Shown here piece after piece: positions 17,340 through 26,150 of a stretch of DNA of 64,000 nucleotides; positions within the stretch are counted from its first letter, which is position 1, and the number at the start of each line of letters is the position of its first letter. Both the position numbers and the translations under genes were made by a program. The notes under the pieces are model-generated. The model worked only from the letters and a program-made list of their open reading frames with translations. It was not told the origin of the DNA and did not search any database. This stretch comes from Nitrosomonas nitrosa (GTDB taxonomy: Bacteria; Pseudomonadota; Gammaproteobacteria; Burkholderiales; Nitrosomonadaceae): assembly GCF_003051105.1 (NCBI RefSeq), contig NZ_QAOO01000001.1, forward strand, positions 153,834 to 217,833. Direction: 5' to 3'.

Positions 17340-19167
17340 GGATAAAGTTAAAACGGCTAATGTAATTGTTGATAGTGAGGCTGTCGATTATCCAGTTTCA
17401 AATTTAAAGAGTGATAGAAAATCATCCACCTGGAGATCAAATAACACTAGTAATGCAAGTATTACCGTGTCATTCGATCAGGCAATAGATAATGATTTTG
17501 TTGGATTCGCTTTAAATAATTTTGATGCAAATACCAGTATCCAACTAGATTATATTGTGCCTGGTGACTTGGAAAGCAGATCATCTCCTATTCAAATTCC
17601 AGGTACAAATTGGTGTGCCTTTGATATCGGCAACGAAACTAATGCATACTCGGTTGCTATAAAAACCGATGGCACTTTATGGGCATGGGGGTGTAATGAA
17701 TTTGGTCAACTAGGGCAGAATGATACTATTGATAGATCATCTCCTGTGCAGATTCCTGGAACTAATTGGTGTGCCGTTAGCGCTGGTTATCAACATGTAC
17801 ATGCTGTAAAAACTGATGGCACATTATGGAGTTGGGGAAATGGTGGTGCAGGTAGATTAGGATATGGTATAGGCGGAATTCCGCAATCATCCCCAGTTCA
17901 AATTCCAGGTACTACTTGGGATAAAATATCTGCAGGACTAGGTAATTCTATTGCAACCAGAACAGATGGTACTTTATGGACATGGGGTAGTAATGCTTCT
18001 GGTCAATTAGGACAAAGTAATACTATAGATAGATCATCTCCTATTCAAATTCTAGGTAATGCTTGGAGGGATGCTGCTGTTGGGACTATTTCTTCCGTTG
18101 TTGCAACAAAAACCGATGGTACTCTATGGGCATGGGGTAATAATATTACGGGAAGTTTAGGACAGAATGATACTATTGATAGATCATCTCCGATACAAAT
18201 ACCAGGTACAAACTGGAATAAGATATCATTAAAAAATTCTTTTGTATTAGCAACCAAAACTGATGGGACTCTATGGGCATGGGGTGCTGGAGGTACTGGA
18301 GTACTAGGACAAAATAATACTATACCAAGATCGTCTCCAGTACAAATACCAGGAACAGATTGGGATAAAATTTCTGCTGGCAGTTTCCATTCATTAGCAA
18401 CTAGAACCGATGGTACATTATGGGCATGGGGTAAGGGCACGGAAGGGCAATTAGGGAATAATTTAGCGCAGCATAGATCATCTCCGATACAAATACCAGG
18501 AACAGATTGGAATAGAGTTGCTGCTGGTGCTAATAATAGTATGGCCACTAAAACCGCTAATACTTTATGGGCATGGGGTTATAATAATATAGGTCAATTA
18601 GCCACAGGAAAATTGCAACAATCATTCCCACCTGTTACCGTTGGGCAAGTGTTCGATCCTCCTGAAGGTTTTGATACCAATAATAGTTCATCTTTTGCTT
18701 ATGGTGGGGGAAATTATTTTTCAATTCAAACACCTAATCATCAAGTGCATGATATTAACATAACCATTGATTCATCAACTAATCCTGATGGATTCATTGA
18801 AATTTCAAGATTAGTTGCGGGTAAATCGATTCAAACTAATTATGGCGCGTCAATTGGAGTTGTTTCTTCTTTAGATGACCGTTCGGAGGTTACAAGGACT
18901 GAGGCCGGAGACAGTGTAGTTGATTATAGGCCAGTAACAAAATCACTTGAATTTAACCTTGCTCATTTAAATAAATCCGAAAGAGCAGAATTGATTAATA
19001 TTTTCAGGTCAGTGGGAAAAAGAAATCCGGTTTATGTTTCATTGGCACAGGGTAAAGATGAGGACTTTAAGAAATCGATGGAGATATATGGGCGGCTAGA
19101 TGATTTATCTTTAATTCTGAATGAATTATATGTGAGTGAGTGCAGCATAAAGATTGATGAGATATAG
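17323..19167 (+). CDS. Phage tail protein carrying an RCC1-type seven-bladed propeller
   Basis: A 614-residue protein. The first 85 residues look like a phage tail module (NVIVDSEAVDYPVSNL, then NDFVGFALNNFDAN). The last 170 resume a tail-type sequence (SLEFNLAHLNKSERAELI, SVGKRNPVYVSLAQG). Between them lie seven repeats of about 49 residues with the pattern RSSPIQIPGTNW, then ATKTDGTLWAWG and GQLGQNDTID, the signature of RCC1/BLIP-II propellers. Seven blades make one closed ring. The repeats are also similar at DNA level with about 150-bp period. The propeller is likely exposed and binds a receptor or surface polymer (inference). ATG 17323 is chosen over TTG 17302 to limit overlap with the preceding gene. 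Confidence 0.85.
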   Translation: MLILGKDKVKTANVIVDSEAVDYPVSNLKSDRKSSTWRSNNTSNASITVSFDQAIDNDFVGFALNNFDANTSIQLDYIVPGDLESRSSPIQIPGTNWCAFDIGNETNAYSVAIKTDGTLWAWGCNEFGQLGQNDTIDRSSPVQIPGTNWCAVSAGYQHVHAVKTDGTLWSWGNGGAGRLGYGIGGIPQSSPVQIPGTTWDKISAGLGNSIATRTDGTLWTWGSNASGQLGQSNTIDRSSPIQILGNAWRDAAVGTISSVVATKTDGTLWAWGNNITGSLGQNDTIDRSSPIQIPGTNWNKISLKNSFVLATKTDGTLWAWGAGGTGVLGQNNTIPRSSPVQIPGTDWDKISAGSFHSLATRTDGTLWAWGKGTEGQLGNNLAQHRSSPIQIPGTDWNRVAAGANNSMATKTANTLWAWGYNNIGQLATGKLQQSFPPVTVGQVFDPPEGFDTNNSSSFAYGGGNYFSIQTPNHQVHDINITIDSSTNPDGFIEISRLVAGKSIQTNYGASIGVVSSLDDRSEVTRTEAGDSVVDYRPVTKSLEFNLAHLNKSERAELINIFRSVGKRNPVYVSLAQGKDEDFKKSMEIYGRLDDLSLILNELYVSECSIKIDEI

Positions 19168-19173
19168 CGTAAA

Positions 19174-19199
19174 AAAGGGATGGCTAAAACCACCCCTTT
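19174..19199 (+). terminator. Terminator hairpin between convergent genes
   Basis: Stem AAAGGGATGG (19174-19183) pairs with CCACCCCTTT (19190-19199) with one mismatch and a six-base loop. Flanking A and T runs let it serve both the plus-strand tail gene and the minus-strand gene at 19204. Confidence 0.7.
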
Positions 19200-19203
19200 A
19201 CTT

Positions 19204-19410
19204 TCAAAAAAACGTTCTGATAAATTTATCAAAATCCATGTATTGCAATTTTATCAGCATATCCTTAATCTCTTCCCTTGTCCCAATGAAATAATATTCC
19301 GTTTTATACTTGTTAATTTCCTTTTTTAGTAGGAATTTTTTGCACTCATTCATCAAGAAATCGTATTGGTCTTTGCTCAGTCGATATGCATTCATGATAT
19401 TTTCGTTCAT
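19204..19410 (-). CDS. Hypothetical small protein
   Basis: A 68-residue basic, helical protein (starts MNENIMNAYRLSKDQY, contains YYFIGTREEIKDML). The ATG at 19410 has GGAAAGGA ten bases upstream and lies 14 bases after the stop of the secreted-protein gene. An earlier in-frame start at 19446 would overlap that gene. No family recognised. Small size and location at the prophage edge would suit an accessory or anti-host factor, but that is a guess. Confidence 0.55.
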   Translation of the reverse strand: MNENIMNAYRLSKDQYDFLMNECKKFLLKKEINKYKTEYYFIGTREEIKDMLIKLQYMDFDKFIRTFF

Positions 19411-19423
19411 TTTTTTCCTTTCC

Positions 19424-20254
19424 TTAATCAATGGTTTGCAATACATACTCGACTTGAGCTTTCAAATTTGGAATATTCCTAGCTCCATTTATTCCATCAA
19501 AATTACCCCATGTGAAAATTCCTATCCCTGAAATTAAATATCTATACTCATTATATAGGTCACTGTATTTTTCTAGTTGATCGATAACAACGGCTTCATC
19601 TGCAAAATTGAAAGCTCCAGCAATCAAGAATATTTTTTGATGAGACAACATAGAATCATACAGCCAAGCCGCATATTCAAATTGTGATCTACCGCCACAA
19701 TCATCAAACGCCCCGTAACAGTCAAAGGCTATATGATCAGCCGCCTCCACAGTTAATACGTTTTCGTTTGGTCTTTCGGCTTTCTGAATATTGAGTTCTA
19801 AAAATGCTTCCACATGAAGCATTTGATATCCTAAAGCGAGTTTTAAATTTTTAAAAAGCTGTCTAGTGTTAATGTAATCTGCGGCTATTTCATTACATGC
19901 AGTTTGTTTTCCTGCATGACAGGCTTGTCTAACCCACCAAAAAGGTTCATCAAGCATAATCATTATTTTATGATTACCAAGCGCATTTAACAATTCAGTT
20001 GGGTCTTTAAATATAAAAGTTCCCGTGTCATAATCCCAAAAATATCTGGAAATCTCAATTATAGGTAGCATCCTGCCTTGGTTTACATCCAATACATTTT
20101 TTAAATTTTCTAGGCTGTCGGGCACGTACCCAAAGGCAGTTGAAAAACTAGCAACTTCATCTAATTGAGATGAATCCGTTATCTGTACCCCTTTCCATGC
20201 TGAGGCATTAAAGGAAAGGGTAAGGAAAAGAACTGCCGCTGCAAAAACTTTCAT
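19424..20254 (-). CDS. Secreted hypothetical protein at prophage edge
   Basis: A 276-residue protein with a clear Sec signal peptide (MKVFAAAVLFLTLSFNASA, cleavage after ASA) and AGGAG before the ATG. The mature part alternates strands and helices (GRMLPIIEISRYFWDYD, HKIMIMLDEPFWWVRQA, DHIAFDCYGAFDDCGG, HQKIFLIAGAFNF, ISGIGIFTWGNFDG), a rhythm compatible with a TIM-barrel such as a glycoside hydrolase. Acidic residues near strand ends (DEP, FDCYG) could be catalytic. AT-rich like the phage and placed at its edge on the opposite strand, it may be a lysogenic-conversion (cargo) gene. Enzyme activity is not established. Confidence 0.65.
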   Translation of the reverse strand: MKVFAAAVLFLTLSFNASAWKGVQITDSSQLDEVASFSTAFGYVPDSLENLKNVLDVNQGRMLPIIEISRYFWDYDTGTFIFKDPTELLNALGNHKIMIMLDEPFWWVRQACHAGKQTACNEIAADYINTRQLFKNLKLALGYQMLHVEAFLELNIQKAERPNENVLTVEAADHIAFDCYGAFDDCGGRSQFEYAAWLYDSMLSHQKIFLIAGAFNFADEAVVIDQLEKYSDLYNEYRYLISGIGIFTWGNFDGINGARNIPNLKAQVEYVLQTID

Positions 20255-20330
20255 GAACTTGTCTCCTAGTATAGTTTTTTGTATATCGACTATTCTTGAA
20301 GTTTTAAGTGATTGAATTAATTAGAATATT
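20255..20330. other. Putative right prophage boundary
   Basis: Composition changes here from the AT-rich phage genes to host-like sequence. The host reading frame to the right is open only from 20325 and has no normal start. One attachment half-site probably lies in this interval; the other half would be outside the window, so the core cannot be defined. Confidence 0.5.
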
Positions 20331-21038
20331 TACTCAATCACGTTTCTTCAGGGGACAAATTGTTTTGCAGAAGAACAGTTTAGCCAACAATTCATCTATA
20401 GTTTTGAGCGTGGCGCCGTTGGTTTTACCCCTGTTTTTGCCGACCTTCCAGCCGACTACGACCCCAATAGCTATGAATTGGATTTTCGGCATGAACAGTT
20501 GCCCGCTCCGCTGTGGGGGTACTCAGGATTACGCTTGACCGGTCATAATCGATCGGATGATTTGGCTATGTTGATCAAAAGCCCTATTCGAGGTCTTCAA
20601 CCCTCAACAGTCTATCGGGTGGAAATCGATGCGGAGATTGCCAGTAATGTACCGCAAGGGTGTATTGGGGTGGGAGGCTCCCCGGGAGAAGGCGTTTATG
20701 TGAAACTGGGCGCTGTCGGTATAGAGCCCAATGCTGTAATCGACAGTAGCGATAACTGGCTCCGACTCAATATCGATTATGGCAATCAATCTGAATCCGG
20801 AGCGCATGCACGGGTCGTTGGCAATCTTGCTAACAGCCAACAATGTGACGCCGGTGCAAATGTATTATGGGAGCTCAAGCGGGTGAGTACGGAAGGACAG
20901 AAAATTTTTGCACAAACTGATGAGAACGGCACTTTATGGGTGTTTGCAGGGACAGATTCAGCGTTTGAGGGTCTGACCCAGTATTATTTGACGACGCTGC
21001 GTATTCGTGTGGAATCGAAAGAACCTTCACTGCCATAG
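20325..21038 (+). pseudogene. 5'-truncated gene for a secreted hypothetical protein
   Basis: The frame is open from 20325 to the TAG at 21036-21038. It reads FLQGTNCFAEEQ, which looks like the end of a signal peptide, then a mature domain with GAVGFTPVFADLPADYDP, PAPLWGYSGLRLTGHNRSDD, CIGVGGSPGEGVYVK, NIDYGNQSESGAHA and WVFAGTDSAFEGL. I recall similar exported proteins of unknown role in other proteobacteria. No ATG, GTG or TTG occurs in frame until TTG at 20478, which would cut off conserved residues. The normal 5' end seems removed by the adjacent prophage. A frameshift from TTG 20308 is an alternative. Confidence 0.65.
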
Positions 21039-21137
21039 CGCATCGATGTCTAGGACTCCATTATTCATGTTTGCTTGTTGGTTGTATGATCGTATCTCAT
21101 TTTTGACCCTGCTTCGAAACTTTGTTACTTTGCAATC

Positions 21138-22856
21138 ATGCGAAGTCGAACGCTTTTCCTTTACATCTTTATTATTCTGCCAGGGTTGGCGTGGGCACAG
21201 CCGGATACGGTCAAGCCTAAGCAGCCTGCTGTGGCAAGTGCTAACGCTTACGCAACCGATGCTGGATTGGAGGTTTTGGCAGCAGGAGGCAATGCATTCG
21301 ATGCTGCGGTGGCAATCAGTGCCACGCTCGGGCTCGTTGAACCGGAAAGTTCAGGATTAGGCGGGGGCGGTTTTTTTCTGTTGCGCAAGCACGATGGCCA
21401 TGTGGTATTCGTTGACGCACGCGAACGAGCGCCTGCCGCAGCGAGCCGTGATATGTATCTGGATACAAAAGGGCAGGTCAAGCGCAGTCAGGCGATCAGC
21501 GGTCCCTTATCTGCGGCTATTCCCGGCTTACCCGCAGGGATTGTACATATCGCTGAACGGTACGGACGCTTACCCCTGTCGGAATCTCTAAAGCCCGCTA
21601 TTCGTTTGGCGCGTGTAGGTTGGAAATTTGGTGAGAAAAACCGGACAATGTTTGCTTTCAAGGCAGATGTCATTGCCCGCAATGCGGCTGCAGCAGCGCT
21701 GTTTCAGCCTGATGGCAAGATACCGGAAATCGGTAGCCGGCTATATAATCCGGATTATGCGCAGGTACTCGAGCGGCTGGTGCGCGAAGGGGTAGCAGGG
21801 TTTTACCACGGCGCTTTCGCTCGTCACATGGTCGAGGAAGTCCGCAAAGCGGGCGGTATCTGGACGATAGAGGATCTTAGCAGCTACACCGTCGTCGAGC
21901 GTGAACCGATTCGATTGCGGCATCGTCATTTCGAGATTATTACTGCACCGCCCCCTTCATCGGGGGGAGTTGCGTTGTCGCAGATATTCAATATCCTCGA
22001 TGGCTACGATTATGTATCGATGGACGATGCTACCCGCGCTCATCTCTTTATCGAAGCAATGCGGCGCGCTTATCGTGATCGCGCAATTTATCTAGGCGAT
22101 CCAGATCATGTCGTTATACCGTTGGATATTTTGTTGCACCCGGCTTATGCGGCAGGCTTGCGTGCCAGTATCCACCCGGATCAGGCTATGCCGAGTCGAT
22201 TATTGCCGAGTGTAAGCCAATATGCCGAACGCCCTGGCACTTCACATTTCTCCATAGTCGATCAGGAGGGCAATATGGCATCGGTCACGCAAACCGTGAA
22301 TTTACCCTACGGCAGTGGCTTCGTCGTCCCAGGAACAGGCTTTTTGCTCAATAATGAGATGGATGATTTTTCAATTAAGGCTGGTGTGCCTAATGCTTAT
22401 GGGTTGATTGGAGAAGACGCCAATGCGATTGCGCCTGGGCGTCGGCCATTGTCTTCAATGACACCCAGTATTCTGATCGGTAGTAATCGCGTAGCTGCCT
22501 TGGGATCACCAGGAGGCAGCCGTATTATTACGACGGTGCTGCTGGGTATCTTGGCATTGATCGACGGGGATGATGCGCAGGCGGTCGCTAATTTACCACG
22601 CTATCATCATCAGTATCTGCCCGATGAGATTTCAGCCGAATCCAATGCATTCGATACTGAAACCATTGCCGCTTTGGAAGCAAAAGGTCATACCGTCAAG
22701 GTGTACGATCGTACATGGGGAAATATGCAATTAGTGATTTGGGATCCAACGACAGGCGAAGTGCAGGTCGGCAGTGATTTTCGTTGGCAGGGTATCAGTA
22801 AAGGCGCGGTAGGTGAGCCAATAGAGAAAACAGGTAAAGAAATAATATTTAGATAA
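21138..22856 (+). CDS. ggt: Gamma-glutamyltransferase
   Basis: Periplasmic N-terminal-nucleophile hydrolase that cleaves glutathione and other gamma-glutamyl compounds. It has 572 residues, the usual length, with a signal peptide (LFLYIFIILPGLAWA) and the N-terminal family signature (AVASANAYATDAGLEVLAAGGNAFDAAVA in two parts, then ESSGLGGGGF). The maturation site is at PGTSHFSIVD, with Thr368 as nucleophile that becomes the first residue of the small subunit. PLSSMTPSI and GSPGGSRIITTVL are the expected oxyanion and substrate segments. No obvious operon partner is present; the preceding truncated gene ends 99 bases before. Confidence 0.95.
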   Translation: MRSRTLFLYIFIILPGLAWAQPDTVKPKQPAVASANAYATDAGLEVLAAGGNAFDAAVAISATLGLVEPESSGLGGGGFFLLRKHDGHVVFVDARERAPAAASRDMYLDTKGQVKRSQAISGPLSAAIPGLPAGIVHIAERYGRLPLSESLKPAIRLARVGWKFGEKNRTMFAFKADVIARNAAAAALFQPDGKIPEIGSRLYNPDYAQVLERLVREGVAGFYHGAFARHMVEEVRKAGGIWTIEDLSSYTVVEREPIRLRHRHFEIITAPPPSSGGVALSQIFNILDGYDYVSMDDATRAHLFIEAMRRAYRDRAIYLGDPDHVVIPLDILLHPAYAAGLRASIHPDQAMPSRLLPSVSQYAERPGTSHFSIVDQEGNMASVTQTVNLPYGSGFVVPGTGFLLNNEMDDFSIKAGVPNAYGLIGEDANAIAPGRRPLSSMTPSILIGSNRVAALGSPGGSRIITTVLLGILALIDGDDAQAVANLPRYHHQYLPDEISAESNAFDTETIAALEAKGHTVKVYDRTWGNMQLVIWDPTTGEVQVGSDFRWQGISKGAVGEPIEKTGKEIIFR

Positions 22857-23011
22857 GTATTTGTGTATATAGCAATATGTACAAATTCTGGCGTTATCTG
22901 GGCTATTAAGCTGAAATGATAATTTGATATTGATTTCATCTGACATGTTTTACCTCAAAAATTTGCCAGCTGATTCATTTGGTTCGAGGTTTTTCAAAAA
23001 GGAGCAATACC

Positions 23012-23944
23012 ATGGGGAACATCAAAGAAATAACTATTTCCGATTATTGCGTTAAACCTGGGAGTCAGGTCGACCTCAGCCAGTGGCAGACTCGGGTCAA
23101 GCCCTACTATGAGTCGAAGCAATCATACAAAGAAAAATTGAAAACCGATATCAAACGACTGAAAAAAATCCAGCGTTTACTCTATGCACATGATCGCTAT
23201 TCTTTATTGATAATTTTTCAAGCTATGGATGCTGCGGGCAAAGATGGCGCGATTCGACACGTGATGTCCGGTGTCAATCCGCAGGGTTGTCAAGTGTATA
23301 GTTTCAAACATCCTAGTGAAACAGAGCTCGACCATGACTTTTTATGGCGGACCCATCGGGCGTTGCCTGAGCGTGGACAAATCGGTATTTTCAACCGTTC
23401 TTACTATGAGGAAGTTTTGATTGTGCGGGTAAAACCAGAGGTATTGAAAGCACAGAATCTGCCTGATACTTCCTTGAATGAAAATGATTTCTGGGGACAG
23501 CGCTATCGATCGATCGTTGAATCTGAGGCACATTTGTACCGGAATGGAACGCGTATTATCAAATTTTTTCTGCACCTTTCCAAAGATGAACAGCGGCAAC
23601 GATTTTTGGCGAGAATTGATAATCCCAACAAGAATTGGAAATTCTCTGATGCGGATATGGAACAGCGCCAAGCCTGGGATCAATACATGGCAGCCTATGA
23701 AGCTTGTTTGACTGCAACCAGTACTGCCGAAGCACCTTGGTATATCGTGCCTGCCGATGACAAGAAGAATGCGCGTTTGATCATCTCACAAATCATTGTC
23801 GATACACTCTCTAGCTTAAAATTATGTTATCCACCCACTAGCAATGCGCGCCGCAAGGAGTTGTTAGCCATCAGGAGCTTGTTGGAACAAGACAAGGATG
23901 AGGGTTCACACCGCAAGCATAAACCGACATCCACTGCCAATTAA
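23012..23944 (+). CDS. Polyphosphate kinase 2 family protein
   Basis: Cytoplasmic kinase moving phosphate between polyphosphate and nucleotides. It has 310 residues with a single PPK2 domain: Walker A at 71-79 (AMDAAGKDG), the lid arginine region ([16 protein letters not shown]), and Walker B with [17 protein letters not shown] 23012 is chosen because AAGGAG lies seven bases upstream; an in-frame TTG at 22979 is unlikely. One-domain members include both class I and class III enzymes, so the nucleotide preference (ADP or AMP) cannot be told by eye. A hairpin at 23946 probably ends the transcript. Confidence 0.92.
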   Translation: MGNIKEITISDYCVKPGSQVDLSQWQTRVKPYYESKQSYKEKLKTDIKRLKKIQRLLYAHDRYSLLIIFQAMDAAGKDGAIRHVMSGVNPQGCQVYSFKHPSETELDHDFLWRTHRALPERGQIGIFNRSYYEEVLIVRVKPEVLKAQNLPDTSLNENDFWGQRYRSIVESEAHLYRNGTRIIKFFLHLSKDEQRQRFLARIDNPNKNWKFSDADMEQRQAWDQYMAAYEACLTATSTAEAPWYIVPADDKKNARLIISQIIVDTLSSLKLCYPPTSNARRKELLAIRSLLEQDKDEGSHRKHKPTSTAN

Positions 23945-23945
23945 A

Positions 23946-23970
23946 CGCCCACCGACCAAGTAGATGGGCG
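23946..23970 (+). terminator. Hairpin after PPK2 gene
   Basis: CGCCCA (23946-23951) pairs with TGGGCG (23965-23970), starting one base after the stop codon, with a T-rich stretch about eight bases downstream. Moderate support as a terminator. Confidence 0.5.
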
Positions 23971-24145
23971 CTGAATGATTTTATTCTAGTTTTGCATCTT
24001 GCTGCAAAAGTCTATTAACTAATTATTAGATGGTTATAGCATCAACGGCTATCGCAGCGCAGCCGAAAAAAATTGTAACCTGACTGCCAGTTGAGATTTT
24101 GTGGCTTCAGCCAGATGTAATGTTTGTTAGTTTTAGCAGTCGCAA

Positions 24146-25975
24146 TCACTGTCCTGCTGTGCTCGCCCAGTCTTCGAGAAATTTGATTGTATTCTCAATC
24201 GTGTTGATGCGTTGAATACCTGGACCAAACTGTTCTCCAAGAACAAATACTTCTCCTCCACGGATACCAATATAGGAATTGGTGTCGGCATAATACCGAT
24301 ACAGATAGCCTTCGGCATTCTGATTGCGTGGGTTTGCAGGTGAGAATAATTCTGGAAAAAGTTGCTCAGCTAGCGTGAAAATTCTTTTTTCTTGTTCCCC
24401 ATCCGTAATCAGAAAAATACCTCTGGATCCTTCAGAGAGTACGCCCGTGAAGATAATTTCTCCGCGATCGCTGAACTGCGTTATACTGCCGCCGACAGTT
24501 GATCCACCGTTTTTATACGCATTGCTTGCGCGATTGATATTGCCGATTTCTTTAAGTGTCCTGATTTGCTCATTAGCGAACAGTGTCATTCCCGTATTGG
24601 CGACCAACTCCATATCCAAGGAATTCTTGCCACGCCATATACTAATTTGTTGGCTTTCAACAAGATTCGAGGAATCTGCAATTAAGCTGCTGAAAGCAAA
24701 TTGTCCTGTTTTGTTGATTGCGACTTGGTTGGTAAGAATGGCAAAGAACCAGGAATCACCTAAACCCGGGGGTGGGTCCCCCAATAGCGCAAGTGTAGAA
24801 AGCTGTGAAAGACCGGCTTCCTCGAGACTTGTATAGGGTTGTGTAGATCTCGGTTCTCCCAATAGTAGGGCCGTTCGCCGCTCCGTCTCTCTTGAGGCAA
24901 CCAAGATGGATAAACCGCGATTGGTAGATTCTAGATAAGGATAAATTTTTGGGTTTTCGAGTCTTTCAGTAGGATCATCTGCAAGTATTTCGCCGTCCAA
25001 TACCAACAAATCAAGTTTCCCGTCATTTTGGGCTACCCATACACTGCTTTGTGTCTTGGAACTCACTGTATCCTTAAGGACAGCAGTGAAGATTATCTCA
25101 CTCTGGTCTGTAATGGTAGCTTTCAAAGGATATAAGCCAAGCGTGAAGATCGTGTTAGCCATGCCTGGAACAGCTGCACCTTCTGACAGAATGACTTTGG
25201 TTGTGCCGTTATGCCATTTGAAGAGACTTCGAGCGGGATTGCAAAAAGAGCCTGAGCTATTTAGTAATAACGCGCTGAATACACCTTCTCCGCTCTGATT
25301 GATGCTTAAATTGTTTATTCCAGTGAAGTTACAGCCATTGATAGGTGATTGGATCGGGGTGAGTGATGATAAATCCCAAAACCAGATACCCCAGCCAAGT
25401 GAATTAATGCCAGCAACTTCAGCTTGAATGAGCATTCCTGCATCCGTAAACACAAAATCCTGGATATTTCGTATGACCACACCTTCAGGGAAGCCAGGTG
25501 CTTGATCGCCGGTTCGGAGCACTAAGTGAGCTTGCCGATTCACAAATGCGAGTAATCCTTTATCGTTAACACTACTTACATTCCCCTTGAATTGCGCATT
25601 AAATGCAACATGGCCAGAATGTGTCACTACCATATTCAAACCAATAACGGAATCAAAGCTGATCCCTTCAGGAAAGCCGGAGGGAGAATCGTTTTCTTTA
25701 ATAATCGCTTTGAGATTCCCCGGAAATCCTGCCCAGACTGCACTCGTATTATTTGCAGTAGCACGAACGCTTGTATCAGCAGCGCCAGCAAATGCGATAT
25801 GGCCTGATGCACCGATAGTTGGATTATCAACATTCCAATAAACATAATTCGCAGGGAAATCGGCTGCAGGCTGTCCAATTTCAGCAATCAGCCTGACACT
25901 TGCCAAGAGTGAGGATGAGTAGAATGTGACGATACTGCAGATTAAAATGCTTAATAAGGTCTTGATCGGGGTCAT
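24146..25975 (-). CDS. Exported repeat protein (NxxGxxAF-type) with C-terminal YRYY domain
   Basis: A 609-residue exported protein with a signal peptide (LLSILICSIVTFYSSSLLA). The body holds irregular repeats in which a short motif like ASGHIAFAG, HSGHVAFNA, QSGEGVFSA, DQSEIIFTA, KTGQFAFSS and DRGEIIFTG recurs about every 60-70 residues, matching the NxxGxxAF tandem-repeat class and probably a beta-propeller. The last 70 residues form a separate domain (AEQLFPELFSPANPRN, GYLYRYYADTNSYIGI, EVFVLGEQFGPGI) that is also recognisable in the protein at 33728. Likely anchored or released at the cell surface; no enzymatic motif seen. Confidence 0.75.
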   Translation of the reverse strand: MTPIKTLLSILICSIVTFYSSSLLASVRLIAEIGQPAADFPANYVYWNVDNPTIGASGHIAFAGAADTSVRATANNTSAVWAGFPGNLKAIIKENDSPSGFPEGISFDSVIGLNMVVTHSGHVAFNAQFKGNVSSVNDKGLLAFVNRQAHLVLRTGDQAPGFPEGVVIRNIQDFVFTDAGMLIQAEVAGINSLGWGIWFWDLSSLTPIQSPINGCNFTGINNLSINQSGEGVFSALLLNSSGSFCNPARSLFKWHNGTTKVILSEGAAVPGMANTIFTLGLYPLKATITDQSEIIFTAVLKDTVSSKTQSSVWVAQNDGKLDLLVLDGEILADDPTERLENPKIYPYLESTNRGLSILVASRETERRTALLLGEPRSTQPYTSLEEAGLSQLSTLALLGDPPPGLGDSWFFAILTNQVAINKTGQFAFSSLIADSSNLVESQQISIWRGKNSLDMELVANTGMTLFANEQIRTLKEIGNINRASNAYKNGGSTVGGSITQFSDRGEIIFTGVLSEGSRGIFLITDGEQEKRIFTLAEQLFPELFSPANPRNQNAEGYLYRYYADTNSYIGIRGGEVFVLGEQFGPGIQRINTIENTIKFLEDWASTAGQ

Positions 25976-26150
25976 GGCTTAGTTTCTCTTATCAAATTTT
26001 GTTCTTTTAGGGGTGTTTTTTTGAATTCTGCATAACATACCGTTAATCAGTACAATTCAATTCACTAAACAGGCAGTGAAATTCAATGCATATTGTAAAA
26101 TTGAGTTAAAAAGGCATAGCGAAAACAATCTCCAGCCATATTCATTATCG

